From Flavimobilis sp052324925 (lineage in GTDB: Bacteria > Actinomycetota > Actinomycetes > Actinomycetales > Cellulomonadaceae): a stretch of DNA of 64,000 nucleotides. The stretch lies in NCBI GenBank assembly GCA_052324925.1, contig JBQPRE010000001.1, one strand, 5' to 3'. Each line of letters begins with the position of its first letter. Position 1 is the first letter of the stretch. The position numbers were made by a program, and so were the translations under genes. Under the pieces are notes generated by a model. It saw nothing but the letters and a program-made list of their open reading frames with translations. It had not been told where the DNA came from and ran no database searches. Of this stretch, positions 26,161 through 34,428 are shown in pieces.

Positions 26161-26655
26161 ATGATCACGCGCACCATTGCCCCGCACCTTGACGGCCGCC
26201 GTCGGGAGACGGCGATCGACCGTGTCGACGACCCGTTCGTACCCGTCGGGCGCCTTGCCGTGCCGATCGACGTCGTCGACGCGACGACCCTCTACCCCGT
26301 CGTCGCCGAGATCTTCCGGTCCGAGCACGTGACGTCGATCGCGGTCGCCCGCCGCGACGACCCTGGCCGCGTGGGCCTCATCTCACGCGAGCGCCACACT
26401 GCGGTGAGCGCGGGGACGCTCGGCTACGGCCGCGCGCTCCTGGCGCGACGCCAGGTCGGGGAGGTCGTCGACTGGGAGCCGCTCGCGGTCCCGCAGGCGA
26501 TGCCCGTCGTCGAGGTGGTGCGCCGTGCGATGGCGCGCACCGAGGCCCGGCGCTTCGACGACGTTGTCGTCTACGACGTCGTCTGGCGGGTCGTCACCGT
26601 GCCCACGCTCGTCCGGGCGCTCGCGGACGTGGTGACGGCGCGCTGGCGCGCCTGA
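26161..26655 (+). CDS. small CBS-domain-like protein of unknown function
   Basis: A 164-residue protein. The run VAEIFRSEHVTSIAVARR followed by GLISRERHTAVSAGTLGYGR resembles a first CBS motif (strand-helix with a VGLISR turn). QAMPVVEVVRRAMARTEARR with DDVVVYDVVWRVVTVPTLVRAL resembles a second. Such tandem CBS pairs bind nucleotides; similar segments precede EAL/GGDEF domains, none of which is present here. An ATG at 26095 in frame would add 22 basic residues; neither start has a good Shine-Dalgarno. It is divergent from the NfeD gene and convergent with the ABC exporter permease. Confidence 0.6.
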   Translation: MITRTIAPHLDGRRRETAIDRVDDPFVPVGRLAVPIDVVDATTLYPVVAEIFRSEHVTSIAVARRDDPGRVGLISRERHTAVSAGTLGYGRALLARRQVGEVVDWEPLAVPQAMPVVEVVRRAMARTEARRFDDVVVYDVVWRVVTVPTLVRALADVVTARWRA

Positions 26656-26683
26656 CCGTCCACACCCAGCGCCCCGTCCCGCC

Positions 26684-28021
26684 CTACGCGACCGGGGCCG
26701 TGGCGCGTGCGACGCGACCAGCCGCCCACGCCCCGAGCACGACGAGGAGCGACGCCGCAGCGATCGCTGCGAGCAGCTCGAGCAGCACGGGGAGCTGCTG
26801 GAACGCTCCGACGCCGATGACGGGTGCGAGCAGAAGCATCATCGTGGCCGTCGTTAGGCCCACCGAGGCGACGAGCGGGATGGTGGTCTCGCGCAGGCGC
26901 GCCCGGTCCAGAGTGCGCGGTTCGCTCCCGGCGAGGACGAGCGCCGCAGTGGCGTCCCGCTGGTCGATCGCGCGTCCGGCCTGCATGACGCCCGTCGACA
27001 CGGCCGCGAGCACCCCGGCGATCCCGAGGGTGAGGAGCGCTCCCGTGCGCACGTCGGAGTAGAAGACCGCGTCCCAGTGCGAGGCAGTCTCGTCGGGACT
27101 GAACAGTGCGGTGAGGCTGGCGAGGCCCGCGATGAAGGTGGCGAGCGCGACTCCGCCCACGGAACGCCAGGCGGTCCGCGGGTCGTCGACGAGCCGGCGG
27201 CTCGCGAGAAGCGTCTCGACGCGTCGTGCGTAGCGCACGGTGAGGCGCCCGACGATCTGCAGCGCGAACGGCCCGACGGCGCCGAGCGCCGCGAAGCCGA
27301 GCAGCAGGATGCCGACGATGACGATGATGCCGACGGTTTGCGAGCCGAACGAGGCGCTCGCAGCGATGGGCATGGCGACGAACGCGAGGACGAGGACGAG
27401 GACGCGCCGGGAGCGCAGCGCGGGCGGAGTGGTGCGCCCCGCGACACCGAGCGGGGTGACGACGACGCGGCGCAGGCTTGCGAGCGCGGACGACAGCGCG
27501 ACGACGGCGACGACGACGATGACGGCCAGGATGGTCGGCACCCCGACCCACAGCTCGCCGAGGGAAAAGGTGCGGTCCTGGAAGCGCAGCAGCGAGACGA
27601 GGGGGAGGAGCACGAGGTAGCCGCCGACCCCCGCGAGCGCCCCTGTGAGTGCCTGGGCGGCGGCGTCGAGGGCGGTGAGGGTTGTCACCTGTGACGTCGT
27701 CGCGCCTGCGAGGCGCAGGGTCGCGAGCCGCTCGTCGCGGCGTGCGACGGCGAGGCGGGCGGCTGCCCCGCCGAGCGTGATGAGCGGGACGAGGAGCAGG
27801 AGTGAGGCGACCGCGGCGAGCGTCGGGTAGAAGTCCGCGTCGGGCCCGGCGGCGGGGTCGTCCACGCGTCCGGCGAACGCGCCGTACCCTCCCGCGACGA
27901 TGAGCAGCGCGGCGGTCGCGGTCGCGAACGCGACGACCGCGAGCACTGTGGTGAGGCGTTGCGGGTCGTTGCTGTCGGCGGTGCGCCTGCGCAGGAACCA
28001 CCAGAGGCCGAGCGTCGTCAC
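26684..28021 (-). CDS. FtsX-like ABC transporter permease
   Basis: A 445-residue protein with about eight helices. A first helix near residues 25-48 is followed by FtsX domains at about 65-200 and 310-440 (GGAAARLAVARRDERLATLR; LAGATTSQVTTLTALDAAAQ, the coupling helix), a duplicated arrangement typical of two-FtsX lipoprotein or drug exporters. The GTG start overlaps the stop codon of the ATPase gene (GTGA, 28018-28021), so the two are coupled. With the adjacent ATPase it makes a complete exporter. Neither a periplasmic MacB-type domain nor a MacA partner is present. Substrate is unknown; peptide or lipid export or mechanotransmission are possible. Confidence 0.88.
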   Translation of the reverse strand: MTTLGLWWFLRRRTADSNDPQRLTTVLAVVAFATATAALLIVAGGYGAFAGRVDDPAAGPDADFYPTLAAVASLLLLVPLITLGGAAARLAVARRDERLATLRLAGATTSQVTTLTALDAAAQALTGALAGVGGYLVLLPLVSLLRFQDRTFSLGELWVGVPTILAVIVVVAVVALSSALASLRRVVVTPLGVAGRTTPPALRSRRVLVLVLAFVAMPIAASASFGSQTVGIIVIVGILLLGFAALGAVGPFALQIVGRLTVRYARRVETLLASRRLVDDPRTAWRSVGGVALATFIAGLASLTALFSPDETASHWDAVFYSDVRTGALLTLGIAGVLAAVSTGVMQAGRAIDQRDATAALVLAGSEPRTLDRARLRETTIPLVASVGLTTATMMLLLAPVIGVGAFQQLPVLLELLAAIAAASLLVVLGAWAAGRVARATAPVA

Positions 28022-28758
28022 AGGGCACCGCCCTGTGCGGTGTGGGGGGCGGCGGGCCGGGCGGCGAGGTACTCCCCGTCGATGCGTCCGTCGCGCATCG
28101 TCACGGTGCGTTCGCAGTGCCGGGCGACGCCTGCGTCGTGCGTGACGACGACGAGCGACGCGCCGTTGGCGGCGACGGCGGCGGTGAGGACGCTGAGGAC
28201 GTCCTGACCTGTCGTCTGGTCGAGGGCCCCGGTGGGTTCGTCGGCGAAGACGATGCCGGGGCGGCCGACGAGTGCGCGGGCGATCGCGACGCGTTGCGCC
28301 TGACCGCCGGAGAGCTCGCCTGGGCGTCGCGATTCGAGCCCGCCGAGGCCGAGGCGGCTGAGCTCGGCTGCGGCTGCGGCGACGGCTTGTGCGCGAGGCA
28401 CGCCTGCGAGCATGAGGGGCAGCGCGGCGTTCTCGACGGCGGGCAGCTCGGGCAGGAGGCGGCCTGACTGGAAGACGAAGCCGAAGTCGGTGCGGCGCAG
28501 CTGGGTGCGCGCACTGTCGGGCAGGGTCGCGAGGTCGGCCCCTCGCCATGCGACGGAGCCAGATGTGGGGGCGAGAATCCCTGCGAGGACGTGCAGCAGG
28601 GTGGTCTTGCCGGAGCCGGAGGGGCCCATGATGGCGAGGGACTCGCCGGGCTCGATGGTGAGGCTGACGTCGTCGAGCGCACGGGTGGCGAAGGGGCCGT
28701 CGCCGTAGACCTGGGTGAGGCGGTGGGCGACGAGGCGGTCGGGGCGGGGGGCGTTCAT
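28018..28758 (-). CDS. ABC exporter ATP-binding protein (LolD/MacB type)
   Basis: A 246-residue ATPase. Walker A GPSGSGKTT (residues 45-53), Q-loop FVFQSGRLLPELPAVENAAL, signature LSGGQAQRVAIARAL, Walker B IVFADEPTGALD, and an H-loop in VVVTHD. The QSGRLLPELPAVEN stretch and the ADEPTGALD motif are typical of LolD/MacB-class ATPases that pair with FtsX-like permeases. It is the first gene of a two-gene exporter operon and overlaps the permease by 4 nt. The C-terminal 15 residues (AARPAAPHTAQGGAL) are non-conserved. Confidence 0.93.
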   Translation of the reverse strand: MNAPRPDRLVAHRLTQVYGDGPFATRALDDVSLTIEPGESLAIMGPSGSGKTTLLHVLAGILAPTSGSVAWRGADLATLPDSARTQLRRTDFGFVFQSGRLLPELPAVENAALPLMLAGVPRAQAVAAAAAELSRLGLGGLESRRPGELSGGQAQRVAIARALVGRPGIVFADEPTGALDQTTGQDVLSVLTAAVAANGASLVVVTHDAGVARHCERTVTMRDGRIDGEYLAARPAAPHTAQGGAL

Positions 28759-28843
28759 ACCCTCATCGTGCGCGGGCGGCGGCTGCTGGCGCGTCGGGCC
28801 TGGGACGGGTGGCGGCCGGACGCGTGCGACCGTGGTGGGAGGC

Positions 28844-28871
28844 CGCTGGTCCCCCCAGGGGAGGACCAGCG
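28844..28871 (-). terminator. stem-loop after the MFS gene
   Basis: CGCTGGTCC (28844-28852) pairs perfectly with GGACCAGCG (28863-28871), and the inner CCCC-A-GGGG extends the stem. It lies 35 bp past the MFS stop codon in the 147-bp gap before the exporter ATPase, so it should terminate the MFS transcript. Confidence 0.65.
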
Positions 28872-28905
28872 CTCGCGGTCGTGCGTTGCGGGGCGGCCCG
28901 AAGAG

Positions 28906-30150
28906 TCAGAGGGCTGCTGCGGCGTCGGTGGCGTCGGGCTCGACATCGCGGCGTGTGCTTGAGCGGCGCAGGACCGGTGCGGAGGCGATGACGCAGAGCG
29001 CACCCACGCCGGCGGCGACGATGGCGACGACGAAGCCCGCGTGCGCGCCTGCGGCGTCGATGCGGGAGCCGGCGATCGACGAGCCGAGGGACACGCCGAC
29101 GCCGAGAGCGGTGCCCACGTACGTGAGCCCTTCGGTGAGCTGCGTGGGCGGCACGACGAGCTGGACGAGCCCGTTCCCTCCGATGAGCGAGGGCGCGATC
29201 ATGAGGCCGGTGACGAACATGACGCCGGCGAGCGCCCACAGCGAGTCGACGAGCGGGAAGAGGGCGACGCCCGCGGCGAGGCCGAGCATGGTCGCCGTGA
29301 ATCGGGCCCAGAGCGGGGTGATCCAGTGGCGGGCGCCGTACCAGAGGCCGGCGACGAGGGAGCCGCAGGCGAAGACCGCGAGGACGAGCCCGGCGGCCGC
29401 CTTGTTGCCGTGGTCCTCGGCGAACGCGATGGTGGCGACGTCGGTCGCACCGAAGACGCCGCCGAGGGCGACGAACGACAGGACGAGCGAGACCATCGCG
29501 CCGAAGCGGAGGACGGTCGGCTGGCGGGTCGCGCGCGACTGGGCTGTGGGGACCGGCTCGGAGTCCTTGAGCGAGAGAAACCAGTAGCCGCCGACGAGCA
29601 TCGCCACGACGGGGAAGACGATTCCGGCCCACGGGGTGACGGACGTGGCGAGCCACGTGGCGAGGACGGGGCCGATGACGAAGACGACTTCGTCGAGGGA
29701 CGCCTCGAGGGAGTAGGCGGTGTGGAGCTCGTGGGGGTTGGAGCCGACGAGCTTGGACCAGCGTGCGCGCACGAGCGTGCCCATTGAGCCGATCGTGGAG
29801 CCGCCGAGCGCTGCGATGACGTAGAGCGCCCAGTCAGGTGCGTCGAGGACGGATGCGACGATGAGCCCGGTGATGCCCGCGGCTGAGACGGCGAGGAGGG
29901 GCCGCATGACGCGTGCCTGGCCGTGCCGGTCGATGAGCCGCGCGATCTGGGGTCCGCAGACGGCTTGCGCGAGGACGTAGACGGCGGAGACGCGGCCGGC
30001 GAGGGCGTAGGAGCCGTGCAGGCCCTCGATCATGAGGACGATGCCGATGCCGACCATCGCCATGGGGAAGCGTGAGATGACGCCTGAGATCGAGAATTGT
30101 GCCGCGCCCGGGCGCGCGAGGATCGCCCGGTAGGGCCCGCCGATTGCCAT
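28906..30150 (-). CDS. MFS transporter
   Basis: A 414-residue, 12-helix major facilitator. The first loop (QFSISGVISRFPMAMVGIGIV) and the motif A equivalent ARLIDRHGQARVMRPLLAVS lie between helices 2 and 3. A central cytoplasmic loop with SLKDSEPVPTAQSRATRQ separates the halves, and the C-terminus is acidic (DVEPDATDAAAAL). ATG 30150 is the only sensible start. It resembles unassigned actinobacterial MFS proteins; no substrate can be read. It has its own terminator and is divergent from the lipoprotein gene. Confidence 0.86.
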   Translation of the reverse strand: MAIGGPYRAILARPGAAQFSISGVISRFPMAMVGIGIVLMIEGLHGSYALAGRVSAVYVLAQAVCGPQIARLIDRHGQARVMRPLLAVSAAGITGLIVASVLDAPDWALYVIAALGGSTIGSMGTLVRARWSKLVGSNPHELHTAYSLEASLDEVVFVIGPVLATWLATSVTPWAGIVFPVVAMLVGGYWFLSLKDSEPVPTAQSRATRQPTVLRFGAMVSLVLSFVALGGVFGATDVATIAFAEDHGNKAAAGLVLAVFACGSLVAGLWYGARHWITPLWARFTATMLGLAAGVALFPLVDSLWALAGVMFVTGLMIAPSLIGGNGLVQLVVPPTQLTEGLTYVGTALGVGVSLGSSIAGSRIDAAGAHAGFVVAIVAAGVGALCVIASAPVLRRSSTRRDVEPDATDAAAAL

Positions 30151-30336
30151 TGCCTCAGTCTCTCACCCGTCAAGCGGTCCCAGCTCGTGAGATTCGCCAC
30201 CGCTCAGGTGGTGCGAACACCTGCGGACGTGTGCGCAAACGCAGGCGGTGAGGGCCGCCGCGTCGCTCCCGCATGTCGTCTCGTGCCGAACCTCCCAAGT
30301 GACCGACCCCGAGGTGTCGGTGCAGGTCAACGGTGC

Positions 30337-30364
30337 TATCTTTCCCGTCGTCACCGGCCGGTGA
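30337..30364 (+). promoter_or_regulatory. candidate promoter -10 with perfect palindrome
   Basis: TATCTT (30337-30342) is a good -10 hexamer 52 bp before the lipoprotein ATG; no clear -35 is seen. Just downstream lies the perfect 14-bp palindrome TCACCGGCCGGTGA (30351-30364), over the expected transcription start, where a bound repressor would block initiation. The rest of the 243-bp gap (30151-30393) shows nothing else. Confidence 0.4.
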
Positions 30365-30393
30365 CCGGATGTCTGACCGCGTGGAGGGCTCGG

Positions 30394-31221
30394 ATGAAGA
30401 CGACGACCAGGACGACGCTCGTGGCGGTGGCGGGGATCGCCATGGTGCTCGCAGGGTGCTCGGGCGGGACGCCAGGTGCGACGTCACCGTCGGGGGTCAC
30501 GGTTGCCCCCGTGACGCCGGCGCCCGCGGGCGCCGATGCGACGTCTCCCGCGACCGCGACCGCGCCCGCCGCCGAGCGGCCGGGAGCCCGTCAGCTCCCG
30601 GCCGAGTGCGCGAGCCTCGACCTCGCGCCCGGCGCACACCTGGGCGGCAAGGGGCTCGGTGCGTGCGTGTCGCGAGCGCTCGTCAGCTACGGCTCGGGTC
30701 GCATGGAGATGACCGGCGAGCAGCTCGCTGGCACCGTGGCCTTCACGTACGACCCCGACTACGCGTTCCGGGTCGAGGGCGAAGGCGCCACGGGCGCGAT
30801 CCGAATGTCCTACGTCGACGGTGAGATCTGGCTCGATGACGGCTCCGGGCCGGTCCGGGGTGATGCGGACTCGGACGACATGGGCACGCGGCTCGCGGGC
30901 TTTGCGGGCGAGGCCTACCGCGCCCTGTCCGACCCGGCGCTCACCGCTGACCTCGTGGCAGCGTCGGACGGCTGGACGGTCGCCGCCGACCGCGAGTCCC
31001 GCACGCTGCCCGACGGCTCGACGGTCGAGGCTTTTCGAATCGTCAGCGACAAGCCGTTCACGTGGAACGAGATGCCCGTGACGGAGTACGTCCTCTGGTA
31101 CGGCGACGACTGGGTCCCGGTGGGTGCCCAGGGCACGGTTGCGGTCTTCGGCACGAGCGCGACTTCCGTCCAGACGTTCTACGACCTGGGTGCGGACATC
31201 ACGATTGAGCCGCTCGGCTAG
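30394..31221 (+). CDS. secreted lipoprotein, LppX/LprG-like in outline
   Basis: A 275-residue lipoprotein: signal MKTTTRTTLVAVAGIAMVLA ending in the lipobox LAGC (lipidated Cys 22), a Thr/Pro/Ala-rich linker to about residue 65, then a beta-rich domain (GRMEMTGEQLAGTVAFTYD; AIRMSYVDGEIWLDD; VPVGAQGTVAVFGTS). The order and strand pattern recall LppX/LprG-type lipid-carrying lipoproteins, but I do not see diagnostic residues, so the role is open. The ATG has GGAGGG upstream. Nearest neighbours are a divergent MFS transporter and a small acetyltransferase 84 bp downstream. Confidence 0.8.
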   Translation: MKTTTRTTLVAVAGIAMVLAGCSGGTPGATSPSGVTVAPVTPAPAGADATSPATATAPAAERPGARQLPAECASLDLAPGAHLGGKGLGACVSRALVSYGSGRMEMTGEQLAGTVAFTYDPDYAFRVEGEGATGAIRMSYVDGEIWLDDGSGPVRGDADSDDMGTRLAGFAGEAYRALSDPALTADLVAASDGWTVAADRESRTLPDGSTVEAFRIVSDKPFTWNEMPVTEYVLWYGDDWVPVGAQGTVAVFGTSATSVQTFYDLGADITIEPLG

Positions 31222-31305
31222 CTCGCTCCGTCTGCCGCTGCGGTCCGGCCCGGGGTGCAGCGCGGCGAGGGTGCCGCCCGGCGAGGGTGGGGTGAGGATG
31301 GGGGT

Positions 31306-31584
31306 ATGGACCTCACCGTCGTGCACGACCCTGACTCCGAGCTCTTCGAGGCGCGCTCTGCCGAGGGTGAGCGCGTCGGCGACGTCACCTACCGTCGCGA
31401 TGGCGACGTGTGGGACCTCGTCGGCACGCACGTGCCCCCCGCGTTCGGTGGCCGCGGCGTCGCCACGGCGATGCTCCGCGACGTCCTCGCGCAGATCCGC
31501 GCCGTCGGCGGATCAGTCCGGCCGACGTGCCCGTTCGTCGCGACGTACCTTGACCGCAACCCGGACGAGGCGACCCGGGTCTGA
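31306..31584 (+). CDS. small GNAT-fold acetyltransferase (YidJ/NATD1 type)
   Basis: A 92-residue protein matching the short GCN5-related acetyltransferase family found in bacteria and in human NATD1. The family core is present: YRRDGDVWDLVGTHVPPAFG, then GGRGVATAMLRDVLAQIR (acetyl-CoA-binding turn) and GSVRPTCPFVATYLDRN. Length is normal for the family. The ATG is taken at 31306; the open frame from 31255 would add 17 residues not seen in relatives. The acceptor substrate is unknown. A strong terminator follows. Confidence 0.88.
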   Translation: MDLTVVHDPDSELFEARSAEGERVGDVTYRRDGDVWDLVGTHVPPAFGGRGVATAMLRDVLAQIRAVGGSVRPTCPFVATYLDRNPDEATRV

Positions 31585-31602
31585 CGCCTCGCCGTGGCGA
31601 CA

Positions 31603-31641
31603 GTGAGGGCCCGCGCACGACGTTCGTGTGCGGGCCCTCAC
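31603..31641. terminator. bidirectional stem-loop terminator
   Basis: GTGAGGGCCCGCGCACGA (31603-31620) pairs with TCGTGTGCGGGCCCTCAC (31624-31641), 18 bp with one G-T pair and a 3-base loop. It lies between the convergent acetyltransferase and phosphoglucomutase genes and can serve both. Confidence 0.85.
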
Positions 31642-31672
31642 CATCGACGGGTCACGGAGTGGCCCGGTCTGC

Positions 31673-33355
31673 TCAGCCGAGGGCGTCCGCGACGACCTGC
31701 TTGGCCTCTTCCTGCACCTGAGTGAGGTGCTCGGCAGAGACGAACGACTCGGCGTAGATCTTGTAGACGTTCTCGGTGCCCGACGGGCGAGCCGCGAACC
31801 ACGCGTTCTCGGTCGTCACCTTGAGGCCGCCGATCGCTGCCCCGTTGCCTGGCGCCGTCGTGAGCTTGGCAGTGATCTCCTCGCCCGCGAGCGAGGTCGA
31901 ACGGACCTGTGAGGGGTCGAGCGCCGCGAGGGTCGCCTTCTCCTCAAGTGTTGCGGGCGCGTCGACGCGTGCGTACCAGCTCTCGCCGTACGTCTCGACG
32001 AGCTCGGCGTGGCGCTGCGACGGGCTCGATCCCGTCGTGGCCTGGATCTCGGAGGCGAGCAGTGCGAGCAGCAGGCCGTCCTTGTCGGTTGACCACACGG
32101 TTCCGTCCTTGCGGAGGAACGACGCTCCGGCGGACTCCTCGCCGCCGAACCCGACGTCGCCCGTGAGCAGGCCGGGCACGAACCACTTGAACCCGACCGG
32201 AACCTCGAGCAAGTGCCGGCCCTGGCCGGCTGCGACCCGGTCGACGAGAGCCGAGCTCACGAGCGTCTTGCCGATCGCGGCATCCGGGCGCCAGCCGGGA
32301 CGCGCCCCGCCGTAGAGGTAGTCGATCGCGACCGCGAGGAAGTGGTTGGGGTTCATGAGCCCCGCGTCGGGCGTGACGATGCCGTGACGGTCGGAGTCAG
32401 CGTCGTTGCCCGTGGCGATGTCGTACGGGGCGCCGCCGCCGGCGGCGGGGCGCATCGTGCGGACGAGCGACGCCATCGCGTTGGGGGAGGAGCAGTCCAT
32501 GCGGATCTTGCCGTCCCAGTCGAGCGTCATGAACGCCCAGCGCGGGTCGACGCTCGGGTTGACGACCGTGAGGTCGAGCCCGTAGCGCTCGCCGATCGCG
32601 CCCCAGTACTCGACGGCTGCGCCGCCGAGCGGGTCGGCGCCGATGCGCACGCCCGCGGAGCGGATCGCGTCCATGTCGAGGACCGAACCGAGGTCGTCGA
32701 CGTAGGCGGTGAGGTAGTCGTGCCGGCGCGTCGTCGGGGCGGCGAGCGCGGCCTCGTACGAGACGCGCCGCACCTGGCCGACGCCCTGGGCGAGGATCTC
32801 GTTGGCGCGCGCTGCGATGACCTTCGTCGCGTCCGAGTCGGCGGGGCCGCCGTGGGGCGGGTTGTACTTGAACCCGCCGTCGCGCGGCGGGTTGTGCGAC
32901 GGGGTGACGACGATGCCGTCGGCGAGGCCGGGGCCTTCGACGCGGACCCCGGCGGCGGTCGTTGCGCCGTTGTGGAGGAGGATCGCGTGGGAGACGGCGG
33001 GCGTCGGGGTCCAGGAGTCGCGCGCGTCGATGCGGACCTCGACGTCGTTCGCGGCGAGCACCTCGAGCGCGGAGCGGAAGGCGGGCTCGGACAGGGCGTG
33101 GGTGTCGCGGCCGATGAAGAGGGGGCCGTCGGTCCCCTGGCTGCGGCGGTACTCGACGATCGCCTGGGTCGTCGCGACGATGTGGGCCTCGTTGAAGGCG
33201 CCGTCGAGGCTCGAGCCGCGGTGGCCCGAGGTCCCGAAGACGACACGTTGGGCGGGGTCGTCGAGGTCGGGCGCGCGGTCGTAGTACGCGGCGAGGAGGG
33301 CGTCGACATCGATGAGGTCGTCGGGCAGTGCGACGGTTCCGGCACGTGGATGCAT
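31673..33355 (-). CDS. pgm: phosphoglucomutase (alpha-D-glucose phosphate-specific)
   Basis: A 560-residue alpha-D-phosphohexomutase that interconverts glucose 1-phosphate and glucose 6-phosphate, linking glycogen/trehalose and nucleotide-sugar synthesis with glycolysis. All four family loops are visible: the phosphoserine loop VVTPSHNPP (Ser 153), the Mg2+ loop GNDADSDRHG (Asp 318, 320, 322), the sugar loop GGEESAGASF, and the phosphate-binding loop RPSGTENVYKIY. Length fits the Pgm (about 545-560) subgroup rather than ManB. ATG 33355 follows AGGATCAG. It is monocistronic, divergent from the DUF5926 gene. Useful beside the nearby sugar importer and beta-glucosidase, though the link is only metabolic. 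Confidence 0.96.
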   Translation of the reverse strand: MHPRAGTVALPDDLIDVDALLAAYYDRAPDLDDPAQRVVFGTSGHRGSSLDGAFNEAHIVATTQAIVEYRRSQGTDGPLFIGRDTHALSEPAFRSALEVLAANDVEVRIDARDSWTPTPAVSHAILLHNGATTAAGVRVEGPGLADGIVVTPSHNPPRDGGFKYNPPHGGPADSDATKVIAARANEILAQGVGQVRRVSYEAALAAPTTRRHDYLTAYVDDLGSVLDMDAIRSAGVRIGADPLGGAAVEYWGAIGERYGLDLTVVNPSVDPRWAFMTLDWDGKIRMDCSSPNAMASLVRTMRPAAGGGAPYDIATGNDADSDRHGIVTPDAGLMNPNHFLAVAIDYLYGGARPGWRPDAAIGKTLVSSALVDRVAAGQGRHLLEVPVGFKWFVPGLLTGDVGFGGEESAGASFLRKDGTVWSTDKDGLLLALLASEIQATTGSSPSQRHAELVETYGESWYARVDAPATLEEKATLAALDPSQVRSTSLAGEEITAKLTTAPGNGAAIGGLKVTTENAWFAARPSGTENVYKIYAESFVSAEHLTQVQEEAKQVVADALG

Positions 33356-33458
33356 GGTCTGATCCTGCCATCGTCCGGCGTGCTTCGTCGTGCCCCGTCC
33401 GGCCCTTGCAGAAGGCTCGGCACGCGTGGCAGGGCCGTGGCGTCGGTAGTCTGGTCCC

Positions 33459-34289
33459 ATGGCGAAGAACTCCTCCCCCGCGCTCGTGCTGCGCCCGTTC
33501 GAGAACCTCCCCGGCGAGGCCGACTGGGTCGCGTTCCGCGAGATCGTCCCGGCCGCGACCGCGACCGCCCGTACGACCGCTGAGCACGGCGCGCGCGACG
33601 TCGTCGTGACGACGTCGCTGCCCGACGGCTGGCCCGCGCTCCACCGCACGGACGGCACGGTCCTGCTCGCGCTGCAGAACGTGCTCGGCGGCGGCGACCT
33701 CAGCCGCACGCTCGCGGCGAACCTTCTGGCGATCCTCGACTCTGAGCCGGGCACGTCGCTCACGCACGTCGAGGTGCCGGCCGAGGACGGCCCGCGCCTG
33801 CAGGATGTCCTTGACCTCACCGTTCCGTTCACCGTGACGATGCACGACGGCTTCGACTACTGGTTCGGAGCCGACCAGACCATCGACTCCGACCTGCGCG
33901 CGGCGCTCAACGACGCGGCCGCGTCGATCATCCCGACCGAGCAGCTCGCTGGCGTCGACTCCGCGTACCTCGCGACGTTCGGTCGCCGCCGCTACCTGCG
34001 GTGGTCCATGGCGGTCGACGAGGACCGTCTGGTCGACGGTGTGGCACGGCTCCACGCGAAGCGTGAGTCGGCTCTCGGGGCGTCGCGGTTCCTCGGGATC
34101 TTCCGCGCGTGCGGGATCGTCGTTCCCGTGTGGGACCTGGCCGACGGCGTGACGATCGAAGAGCTCGAGACCCTTGCTGAAGAGATGCGTCCGCGTCTTG
34201 AGGCCGCGATCGCGACGACGGACGCCCTCACGTCCGACGAGCGTCGCGCGCGGGCGGGAATCGTTGCGCGTCAGGTCTCCTTGCGCTGA
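33459..34289 (+). CDS. DUF5926 family protein
   Basis: A 276-residue soluble protein typical of actinobacteria. The N-terminal RPFENLPGEADWVAFREIVP matches the DUF5926 family pattern, followed by LPDGWPALHRTDGTVLLALQ and a C-terminal helical region (LETLAEEMRPRLEAAIATTD). The family has no assigned function. A start at ATG 33459 with an MAKNSS N-terminus gives normal length. It is divergent from pgm across 103 bp and followed by a strong terminator, so it is probably monocistronic. Confidence 0.85.
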   Translation: MAKNSSPALVLRPFENLPGEADWVAFREIVPAATATARTTAEHGARDVVVTTSLPDGWPALHRTDGTVLLALQNVLGGGDLSRTLAANLLAILDSEPGTSLTHVEVPAEDGPRLQDVLDLTVPFTVTMHDGFDYWFGADQTIDSDLRAALNDAAASIIPTEQLAGVDSAYLATFGRRRYLRWSMAVDEDRLVDGVARLHAKRESALGASRFLGIFRACGIVVPVWDLADGVTIEELETLAEEMRPRLEAAIATTDALTSDERRARAGIVARQVSLR

Positions 34290-34295
34290 CGCCCC

Positions 34296-34327
34296 GGGCG
34301 TCGCCGCCGTGACCTGCGGCGACGCCC
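34296..34327 (+). terminator. stem-loop terminator after DUF5926 gene
   Basis: GGGCGTCGCCGC (34296-34307) pairs perfectly with GCGGCGACGCCC (34316-34327) around an 8-base loop, seven bases past the stop codon. Confidence 0.8.
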
Positions 34328-34428
34328 GAGATCGCACCTCGTGGGGGCGCCTGCAGGCTTCCCTGGGATTTTGCGTGGTCTTGACGCTCGAGCCCGATTC
34401 TGCATCGGTTCGTGGTCTCCACTAGGCT

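Noticed and set aside
32397..34337. Long minus-strand frame overlapping pgm and the DUF5926 gene
   Set aside because: Both overlapped genes have family signatures and normal lengths; this frame gives Arg/Pro-rich sequence only.
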